Source: Argopecten irradians (lineage: Eukaryota; Mollusca; Bivalvia; Pectinida; Pectinidae). Taken from it: DNA of 64,000 bases. A program made the position numbers and the translations under genes. Location: contig NC_091135.1 in the NCBI RefSeq assembly GCF_041381155.1, positions 46,985,086 through 47,049,085 on the forward strand, written 5' to 3'. A model generated the notes under the pieces. The model did no database searches. It saw only the letters and a program-made list of their open reading frames with translations, and was not told the origin of the DNA. Numbering within the stretch: position 1 is the stretch's first letter; every line of letters starts with the position of its first letter. This document shows positions 13,801 to 25,800 of the stretch, piece by piece.

Positions 13801-16800
13801 TTTGAATTGATAAGTAATCTGGAAACAGACTGGCCAGAATTCCAATACAATAAACCTAGAATTATCAGTGGATTCGTGATGTTCATCTGTCCAATCTCCT
13901 GATGAGTAGTAATGGTACTGACATTGATTTTCTGAAAGCCTTAAGACCCATCTCCTAAGAGAACTGAAACAGGCTGCCTTTTTCTTGTCTAATGACTGTT
14001 ATCAAATCAAATTTTTTTTTAGCAATAAGAAAACCACATTCTATAGGAAGCAGCTGCGCGTGCACTTAAGAGATTTTACAGGATATTAGTTTTAGCCAAT
14101 TATGACAATGGCCTAATTCTTTTGTCGTTGTTTTGCATGTTCTGTCTCAGAGTTTTTTGGCTAAGTTTTGTTTGTTATGGTAAATTAATGTAGGGATCAC
14201 TACTTATCACCGTGTTTTTCGCATTGACATTTTGTTTTAATCATCATTTGTAATAGGAACATGCACACCTGATTAATCAGTAGAATTTGGATAATTGCAG
14301 TTTCCATAGTTTTAAGACACGTAGGTAGCTTTACAGCATTTTCTCTTTGTGAAGATCTTTTTATATCTGTTATATATTGAACATTAGAACTGCTAAAATA
14401 AGTTTGTCATTAGATGCACAAATATTTCAGAAGTTGTCACATAGTTAATCTGTGGTCAGTTGAGTTCTTTTGATGCTCAAAATCTGAAAATGATATTAAC
14501 ATTATCTCAGGTTTGTCAGACCTGTGTAAGCATATGCTCTCTCACAATATCCCATCTTTCTTTCATGGCTTTCTTACAATAACTCATTTGTCTCTTAGTA
14601 TCACAATAACCCATCTATATCCCACTGACTCTCTCACAATAACCCATCAATATCTCATAGCTTCTCACAATAACCCATTTGTCTCAGTCACACAATAACC
14701 CATTTATTTCTCACTTCCTCACAATAACCCATCTGTCTCTCATTATATCACAATAACCCATCTATATCTCACTGACTCTCTCACAATAACCCATCAATAT
14801 CTCATAGCTTCTCACAATAACCCATTTGTCTCAGTCGCACAATAACCCATTTATTTCTCACTTCCTCACAATAACCCATCTGTCTCTCATTATATCACAA
14901 TAACCCATATATTTCTCACTCTATCATAATAACCCATTTGTCTCTCAGACTCACAATAACCCATCTACCTCTCATTGTATCACAATAACCCATCTATCTC
15001 TCATTCTGTCTCAATAACCATCTATCTCTCATGGTGTCACAATAATCCATCTATCTCTCATTCTGTCACAATAACCATCTATCTCTCATGGTGTCACAAT
15101 AACCCATCTATCTCTCATTCTGTCACAATAACCCATCTTTCTCTCATTCTATCACAATAACCCATCAATCTCTCATGGTGTCACAATAACCCATCTATCT
15201 CTCATTCTATCACAATAACCCATCAATTTCTCACTCACACTATAACCTGTCTGTCTCATTTTTTTTACCTTTGTTGTCACTTTATTTAACCACCTCATGT
15301 ATTTCTCACTTTTCAGACCTGTGTCAGCGTATGCACTGTTTTTCCGTGACACACAAGCAGCCATCAAGGGCCAGAATCCCAACGCAAGCTTTGGAGAAGT
15401 GTCAAAGATCGTAGCCTCAATGTGGGATGGTCTAGATCCGGAACACAAGAGTGTAAGTTATCTAATTTGTATCCAGTCACATTTAAAACAGGCTGGTTTT
15501 TATCTCACTCATTTACAACATGAGACTTGGTTGATCATGGGAATTGGACATATTGGATATTTTGTCTGAAGAAAAATCTGACTTGGACGGGCAACTGGGG
15601 GTATATAAAACAAGAGATCCCAGAGGGATCTTGGTGCCCACCAAAGAATGATCTATGTCTGACAATGGATAGAGGGATCTTTTCTCTGCTTTTCAAACTT
15701 TGACTACATCCTACATATAAAATTTGAGACAAATCGCTTCAGTACTTTCTGAGAAATAGCGGAAACAAACTTCATTTATCAAAATCCAAGATTGCGACAT
15801 GTCAGCCAACTTGTTCACCAAATGGTCCCAAAATGTAATATGCACAACTAGGGTCCTAGGGGAACTTGCACATGAAATTTGAGATAGATTTCTTCAGTAC
15901 TTTCTGAGAAATAGCGGTAACAAACTTCAACAATCATAATTCATCAATTGTTCGTCGGTCGGTCCTAAAATGCATTATGCACAAGTATGGCCCTAGAGGA
16001 ACCTGCACATAAGATACAAGACAAATCCCTTCCGTTCTTTCTGAGAAATAGCGGTAACAAACTTCAACTATCAAAATTCAACATGGCGGCCTTTCGGCCA
16101 TCTTGTTCACTGATCAGTCCTAAATACATTATGCACAATTTGGGCCCTTTTATAGGGGACCTGCATATGAAATTTGAGACCGATCCCTTCAATACTTTCT
16201 GAGAAATAGCGGGAACAAACTGCAACTATCAAAATTTAAGATAGCGGCCTGTAGGCCATCTTGTTGACCGATCGGTCCCAGTACTCTCTGCGAAATAGCA
16301 GTAACAAGAATTGTTAACGGACGGACCTCGGACGAAAGGCGATTTGAATAGCCCACCATCTGATAATGGTGGGCTAAAAACCTCTGCAATATTTGCACTG
16401 GTATGACTGGTACAAGTTTTGGGGAATTGTCTTACTGTTTTTAATAAAGGTAAAGGATAATACGATGACATTCGTTTTTAAGTCACAGTAAGGGTTGAAA
16501 TTTTTTGTATTTAATACAAGAGTCCCAATTACCCTCCTACCTGAAATGTCTAGTTGTTTTTATACCCACACAGCACTCTATATTCCTTAGGTCTTCTAAC
16601 AAAGATAAAACTGACCATGGTACTGGCCAGTCTATACTGACCAGGGGTCAGTGATGGGGTGGATTTGTTTGTAGGCGAATGGGTCCCACGACCATGTAAC
16701 CAGAGTATGAACTCTGTTGAACTCTTGACCATGTTTGTGCGGCCATAATTATAGATGGAGTCTTGATATGTTTATTATAGCTGTTTGTGGTCAGTAATCA

Positions 16801-19800
16801 CATTGGTCAGATCTCAATCAGCTTAATTAAAGGCGGTAACTTCAGGTCATACAGGAGTGCAAATTATACTAATTAAGGCACAACATATATATATATATGG
16901 ATAACATAAATACTTGTTATACAAATCTTTGTTGATTATGTATAAACTTGAAACCATAAACTCCAAGTACCTGTTTTACAGCAATTTACAGAGTTATCTC
17001 CACTTGTATGTGGGTATTGATTGTTCAGAGAAAATGATTTAATTTTTATGCACGAAATAATGACATAAAAATCATTACCTGCCTGCAGGAGGAGATAACT
17101 CTGTAATGAGAGCTAATACACTGAAAGCATACTGATTTTACAAGTGTATACTGATTATACAATGATATACTGATTCTGTTCTAGTAATATAATTATTTAC
17201 TGATGATGTAAACTTTTAAAACACTGATTACTATCAACCAACTTTTTTCACGTGTCTACTCATTTTCGCAAAGATTACTTTTCGCAAATTTTGAAATTAA
17301 TGTAAAAATATATATCAATATAAGCAAGGTTCATATGCATTCGTGAAGATATATATACATTTGCAAATTTAATGTGATCGCGCTATTTGCATAAGTAAAT
17401 TGCACATGAAAAAGGTTGGTTTACAGTATACAACTAAAAGAAATCTTACAAACACATAACAGATAATGATCATGCAGCTATACTGATATTATACTGATAT
17501 CATGCTGATAAGATGCAGCAGAAACTGTATACAATTGACCCTCGGTAATCTAAAACACTAGCTGGACTCCTTGTTATCATGGGTCTTGTGTGTGCTGATA
17601 GTATGCTGATGTGATACATACTTCAAATAATTGATTACTGGGAAACTGAAAGTAGAATGGAAATATACTGCTTACAGCTATATGTAACAATTATGATAAA
17701 CATAATGAAAAAATGTAACTGCACTTCATACAGTTTCATGTTACATGCATAATTACAATCTCTGAAGGACAGGCAGATTAATGTTTAATTGCCCCATTTT
17801 TTAAGGGAATTTGGGATAGTTCTATCTAGATAATGACATTTTATAGCTGAATTTATCCATACAGCAGTGAAATCTAATGTTACATAAATGTTCAAATGGA
17901 TGTAAAGTATTGAAAATTTACGACTATTAAGTCTATTTAGGGGTGATAACTACCCATTTTACCCTGTTAATAGGCTGCGGTGTATATATGAGACCAGACC
18001 ATTACCTTCAGTAATGAGTGGCACTATGGATGATTACCATGGACATGGCTATAATTAGCTTACCAAACACAAGTTAAATGTATTATTAATCAGAGATATA
18101 TTTAATCATTTCTCGATGTATAAACTCTACTTTCTTAAAATAATTGGAGGAGAAATGACTGTAATCATTAGCGTTGTTCTACTCGTCTGGACTAATGATA
18201 GTTTAATCCACAGCCTGTTAATCACACTGACTGGGTTTATAGGACGATGGTCAGTACGATGGTCAGTATGTATGGCAGTACAATAAATCCCCATATGCTT
18301 CATAAAATATTAATGTGTGGTATTTTGGTGGTTCACCATCAATTTGGTCGGTAGTTATCGGACCACAATGACAGGCCATCATTGTTGATGGTCAGTATTT
18401 ATGATAATGACCGATCTGATCACACGATTCATTCTCGGTGTAGAACGGTCAATGCTAGACCTTTTAATGGACACCAAGTCCATTTCAAATTTATAATTCT
18501 ATCATCATTTCTAGTGGTATCTTAATTTTGATCTGGATCAAGGTCAAATCAACACGAAGAAAAGGTCAAAGTTCAAATTTATTGAATAACAAGTCAAGTA
18601 CATGTATCAACATTTCTTTATATCAGCATTTTTTTGTGTTAATGTAGGAAAAGATGTCATCTTTACAATATGCCTCAATATCTTAATGCATCATTTTATG
18701 AATTAGAATATAACATAGGCAAAATCTAAATTTTAAAATCTCATTAAAAATAAAAAAGAACACACAATACTGAATGGGTGCATCAATTGTAGTTGTCATA
18801 GAAACCATTTGTGCACATATGTATAGACTAACCTCATCTCCAAGACAACAGGGGCCTGATAAAACCACAAGTTATCAAACCTCAAGGTAGATTAGAGTCT
18901 ATATCTTTGATTTAGGTTGAAGTTTTATCAAAACCAATAAAATATTTTGAAATGGAAAAAAAAATGAAGGAGTATATTGACAGTAATTGTGACACGTATC
19001 TAGCACAAACATGTGTTGTTTAAATGACTATATATGTAAGCTTTGTACTGTAGTCAAAAGTCTTTCATTATCATTATAAATGACAATTGAATGTGCCCTT
19101 TTCTCGTGTGTTATGGTTGTAGTGCATTTGCCCCTATTTGAAAATTATTCTGATAACAATATGGATTCTCCATAGCTGTGTACAGCCAAAGGACTACATA
19201 CAAGGGGACAATAGGGACCGTGGGGTATACACACAGAGGGAGACAATGGAGCCATTGTCTTTTATACTCAGCCTCAGCTGCAGCAGGTGGCTTTGGCTTC
19301 TAAAGATCTACTCAATCATAACCCCTGAGTCATGTTTGTGCTGGAAATATTGGCCCTAGATTTCAAATTAAGATCTTAGATGTTATGAGCAGTTACCATA
19401 GCAATGACATTCATTTCATTCTGTTTAAGTGTGCTTTATTGACATTAATTGGAGTGCAGTGCCATTTGAGGGAAAAATCCATGTTGACTTGATTTGTGTA
19501 TTATTTGTTGTCAGCTTGTAGGGTTTTAATCCTTGTATATTTGTACGAGAAATCAAGGGATGATCCCAGTATTTGACAGATCACAAAAATGATCAATTGT
19601 CTCAAAATTTACATAGGGAATGGTAATGTGCTTTTAAAATAATGAAAAACTCCCATGAAAATGTGGAAGTGTCTTTTATTGTGCCTCCTGGAAATAGAAG
19701 TAGCTGTGAGAATTGAATTTAAACTGTCAATGGATTTCCCAGCATGTCTCAGACTGATTGATGGGATAGGAGTAGAAGGTCTGCACCATCATCGTACCAC

Positions 19801-22800
19801 TCATCTCTTAAACACAACTGTCACATTCCCCACATTTACATTTAATTCTGTTTATCAATAATGGTTTGTAATTTCGATTTTCTCGGTAAAAGATATAATA
19901 ACATAAAAAGTATTTTTCATATTTTTAAAGCAATTCACCAATTTCATAAATTGATAACAATAAGACATTGAGATGTTTTAACTGATTTTTGTGATGCAAT
20001 ATTAGGTTACTGTAAGTATTTTGTAATTACTCACAATATGAACTATGAAATAAATCTAGACTGCATGTATTAATTTAATAAAATGATATCTGTTTGCAAT
20101 GTTTATTTGATCAATAAATTCTTTTTTCAACTTTTAAAATCATTTTTTGTTTAGAGCTTTGCTATTATTTTGAAGACAAACTTGTATACCACCCTCATGA
20201 AGGGGGAAATGTACACATTATACTGGAACCAGCTTGTATGTCTGTCAGTTCATAGAAAAACAATTGTCCAAGGAACTCTTACTAAACTACTGGGACAATT
20301 TCAATGACACTTGGCAGAAAGGTTTGGGACCACTTGTAGAGTACATGGAGGTTTCATATTTTCGGTTGCCATGTAAACCAGTTCACTATAGACAGGTTTT
20401 CTAAAATGACCAATGACCCATTAGATTTAGACCAAATTTGTTCAAACTTGGTCAATTATTGTAACTTAGGAATGTTGATAATTTGACACATCACATGTTT
20501 CAATAACAGTTACCATGGAAACAAAATGGAGGAGCATGGAACTGCTTACTGAGGAACTGGTATTTGCCATTAAGGCTTGTAGTTCTAGTTGCTGTGCGCT
20601 TGCACTACAACATGTAACAATAACACATTCAGTTTTATTTGTGGCTATTAATCCTTTGTGAGAACCGCATCATAATGAAAAATTGTTAAAATATATCTTG
20701 TATTTTTTTTGTAGTCAATCCATCTCTACCTATAGCTATCTTTTTTCTTTGCAAAGGTTTTAATTTTGCATTTGTTTCTATCTTTGTTTTAGAACTACAA
20801 GAAGAAGAATGAGAATGCAAAGAAAGAGTACCTGAAGCAACTTGCTACGTATAGAGCCAGTCTGGTATGCCAGGTAAGGAGGAGATCAAGCTGTACTATC
20901 ACTGTTGTCAATCATTACTGTTGTCAATTATTACTGTTATCAATCATTACGGCTGTATTTGGAATATGTACTATAACATGTGTTAAAATAATTATTTTTC
21001 TGTATTTAGTTTTGAAGGAGGGGGAGGGAGTGTTGAATGATATTATGTATATTTCTCTCTCTCTCTCCTTTGCTTTCCTTTTCTTTTTCCTTAATTTTTC
21101 ATATCAACAGTTTTGTATTCGAACATAAAAAATCAAAACTACAATATCCCTATTCATCTGTCATGCAGATTTTTCCAAACACAATAAGGTATACACTTAG
21201 AATGTAAATTAAAAGCTTTTTACCCAGTTAAGATAATGATGTATTAGGGCATCAGGACGTTGCCAGGGGGACGGTTTGAAGGTATCAGGTTGTCTGTCGG
21301 GTCTTTGTTAGGGAGATGATGGGCCATTAGTGATTATTTTGTATGATTTACAATGATGTGGGGGACAGGTGCTACAACATCAGGTCACACTCGCCCTTTG
21401 TCTTCTGCTTAGTGCTAACTTTCTAATTACAGGTTAAGTAGGCAAACCTGATACTTGACAAGGCTCTGTAGTTCATACTGATTATTGGTAAAGAGGGGAA
21501 AAAACAGCTCAAAGAGTTCAATGTCTCTGGTATTAAACACAATTAGGTACTGGTACCTCCTCATATCACAAGTATACATTCTAAGTCACCTGTTGAAATC
21601 TTTACTGACAAACATCAGCATTTTTTCACAGGTTAAGACAAAAGCGTGTACTAATGACCTTCCTCAATCTGTTGTCTATCTAGCTGTTTGTTTAAGTACT
21701 TTCTTGCATATTTTTCCCAATAGCTGCTCCTAGGTCCTCACATGGCCAGTGCTCCCAACAGTTTATAAACAAATCTATATGCCAGGGATAAATTCAAGGT
21801 GTGGAAAAATCTGCATGACAGATTAATAGAGATATTGTAGTTTTTATTTTTGTTGTTTGAATACAAAACTGTTGAAACAATCTTCTCCTTCATATGTTAA
21901 TGGTTTAAGATCAAGATTTTGACTTCGTTTCATTAGATGTAAACGTGGGTATCAAATTTGTTTGAGAATATTTTTTTTATAATTATTATGGATTTATATT
22001 AAAAATTTACTACTAACAACGTTAAAAAGTCACTTTGGCCCATATCTTATCTGCAGGGTTCAAAATTATCATAGGAAAACAGTTTTAAAAATCAATCCAT
22101 GCTCATTGTCACAATGATTTTAACTACACAGACTATGATTAAAAGATTAAAAGTTTGAGCTGGGGTCAACTTCTGCAACCTTCTCAACTGTACTTAAATG
22201 TTTTGCAGAATGAAACAGAGTTGAAGTACATATATTTTTTTTCAAAATACAAAAACTGGTAGCTTTTTATAGGATACAAGTTTTCCAGCTTATTAATTTA
22301 AATTTCTTTAAAGGACTAGATATGGTAATGACTCTTTTTGGCCCCTAAATCTACCAAATTTCAAATGAAGTATTTAGAAATTAAGTTGCCTGATAAAAAC
22401 TTAATAATATTTTTGTTGTGTTGACAGAAAGTATGTTTTTGTTATGGTGACTTTGCATAAATTATGCAAATTTGAAAATTTGGTCAATTTTGGCCTATTG
22501 TTTTTATATTTTTCTTTTGAAAGCAATAGAGCACAACTTAGAACAAACTTTATATTTTAAGGGAATTACCAGCCATGAAGAATACATCATTTTGAGAAAT
22601 ATGAAGTTTGTTCTAGAATGTGCTCTATGTTAACTAGATGAAAAACTGCATAAAAAAAGGCCAATTTTGATGAAATTTTCACATTTTACATAATTTATGT
22701 ATAATAAAAATGGTTGCCATGGCAACTAGAACTGCTATATTACCTAATAGCACTATCAAATATGTCAGGTATGTAGTTAATATTTGAAATGCAAGATTAA

Positions 22801-25800
22801 CATCTTAAAATAACAGACTTTGAAAAATAGCGGATTTTGGGGGCCACAAAAAACCCTTACCATACCTAGTCCAATATTTTTTTCTATTTAGCTGCGTAAG
22901 TGGAAAAACAACTCGTTATTGAAAATCACAAAAAAATGTCATCATTCTTTTGTAAAGCTGGTAATATTACCTTTATGATGGTGATTTCCTGGTAGTGTTA
23001 GAGGATTAATGACAATAGGCGAGTGTCCCTATTGGTCCAATGATAAATTGTCCAGTAATGAAAACTATACCTAGTATAACTACATCCTGTTAAAGCTGGT
23101 TTTTTCTTCTTCTTTTTTTTTTTTTTTTTTTAATTTTTTTTTTTTTTTTTTATATCCGATTATTGTCAATTTTTATTGTTCCACATTTCCAAATAAATTG
23201 AAGTTTTGTTTGGAAACAATTTGATATCTGTTGATATTGAATATTTATGTTGGTTGTAAATTGGCATCTGCATGTGATATTGTATGGGGACGCCTGAGCA
23301 GGTGCAGTGGTGAGTTTATGGCGGTAGCATGTTATGAAATAGAATACCTGGTACCTGGCATAGTGTTACCATGTAGTTACTAGGGCTGATTTATGGCCAG
23401 GAATAATTCCTTCCTCTAACCGACCTCCTACATCCTGGTCTACATTCATAATGTGCTGTTAGATCAGAATCTTCATCATGTTATTGGCCGTGTTAATGGC
23501 TGCTGTGGTGGCCAGGTGGTTAGGGTGTCTGATATTATAACATTACTCAGCCTCTAGGTCAAGTTGGGGGAATGGTTAAGGTGTCTGCCATCCTATTCCA
23601 TCAACATTTTCTGCTCCTGGTCAGGATAGCTAAGTAGTTTGACATTTTCCACCTGCTTCTTACCTCTACACTATATGTTGGTCAAGTGGTTAAGGTGTAT
23701 GATATTCTAATGCAGGAGTCAGGTGTTCTTGAATTTATGATCCACAAGTCAATTGCTTCTGTTGTTATGATAATAGTAATAACCAGGGTTGAGCCATAGT
23801 TAGTGTACAGACAACCAGGGTTCATTTGTATTTCTATGGTTACTGTACAGAAGCCAGGGTTCGGTTGTATTTATATGGTTACTGCACAGAAGCCAGGGGT
23901 CAGTTGTATTTATATGGTTACTGTACAGAAGCCAGGGGTCAGTTGTATTTATATGGTTACTGTACAGAAGCCAGGGGTCAGTTGTATTTATATGGTTACT
24001 GTACAGAAGCCAGGGGTCAGTTGTATTTATATGGTTACTGTACAGAAGCCAGGGGTCAGTTGTATTTATATGGTTACTGTACAGAAAACCAGGGGTCAGT
24101 TGTATTTCTATGGTTACTGTACATAAACCAGGGGTCAGTTGTATTGTTATGGTTACTGTACAGACAACCAGGGGTCAGTTGTATTTCTATGGTTACTGTA
24201 CAGACAACCAGGGGTCAGTTGTATTTATATGGTTACTGTACATAAACCAGGGGTCAGTTGTATTGTTATGGTTACTGTACAGACAACCAGGGGTCAGTTG
24301 TATTTATATGGTTACTGTACAGAAACCAGGGGTCAGTTGTATTGTTATGGTTACTGTACAGACAACCAGGGGTCAGTTGTATTTATATGGTTACTGTACA
24401 CACAACCAGGGGTCAGTTGTATTGTTATGGTTACTTAAGAAACCAAGTAAATCTGAAGAGAAATTTTTGAAAAGTTCTTGGAGAATATATTGAATCGTCA
24501 ATACCAGAAAGAGCGATGAAACTAAATTGTGCTTGGATAAAAAAAATCCCACTTAGTCTTTGTACCAGCTATACAGCAGTGCTTATTTACCTGTACAGTA
24601 GCCATGCTATATAGCAGTGCTTATTTACCTGTACAGAAGCCATGCTATATAGCAGTGCAGAATATAAGCCTACTATACCTTTCGGCCGGTACGAATTGGT
24701 ACCTATGTGTCGTAGTGGAGCACTGCCTCCGAAAATCACTCGGGCATAGTTTTATACTTTTTGTAGGTTTCCAATTATTTTATGCGTATACATGCATTTA
24801 CATATTATTTTTGTCCAAAACAAACATAACTACCATTCTTAATATCTACCGTACCACTCACAAGACGTCAATGCACAATTTGTGGACTTGCCGTATAAAT
24901 TCCCTTCAGAAAGACCTTCAAATGTATTATGTAAAAAAAATAATGCCTCGGTGAGAATTTGATATTTATGTGGTTCATTTTTATTGCCTAGTAGGTAAGC
25001 GATATCAGCAAGTACGATAAAATTAAACAAGTATAGTCTTCATTTACCTGTACAGAAGCCATGCTACAGAAGCGCTATATAGCAGTGCTTATTTACCTGT
25101 ACAGAAGCCATGCTATATAGCAGTGCTTATTTACCTGTACAGAAGCCATGCTATATAGCAGTGCTTATTTACCTGTACAGAAGCCATGCTATATAGTAGT
25201 CCTTATTTACCTGTACAGAAGCCATGCTATATAGCAGTGCTTATTGACCTGTACAGAGGCCCTTCAATATAGCAGTGCTTATTGACCTGTACAGAAACCA
25301 TGCTATATGGCAGTGCTTATTGACCTGTACAGAAGCCATGCTATATAGAAGTTCTTATTGACCTGCCCAGAAGCCATGCTATATAGCAGTGCTTATTTAC
25401 CCGTACAGTAGCCATGCTATATAGCAGTGCTTATTTACCCGTACAGAAGCCATGCTATATAGCAGTGCTTATTTACCTGTACAGAAGCCATGCTATATAG
25501 CAGTGCTTATTTACCTGTACAGAAGTCATGCTATATAGCAGTGCTTATTTACCCGTACAGAAGCCATGCTATATAGCAGTGCTTATTTACCTGTACAGAA
25601 GTCATGCTATATACCAGTGCTTATTTACCTGTACTGAAGCCATGCTATATAGCAGTGCTTATTTACCTGTACAGAAGCCATGCTATATAGCAGTGCTTAT
25701 TTACCTGTACAGAAGCCATGCTATATAGCAGTGCTTATTTACCTGTACAGAAGCCATGCTATATAGCAGTGCTTATTTACCCGTACAGAAGCCATGCTAT

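Noticed and set aside
23803-24493. Open frames with 13-residue repeats such as [13 protein letters not shown]
   Set aside because: A 39-bp repeat keeps several frames open at once. There is no start context and no non-repeat protein part.
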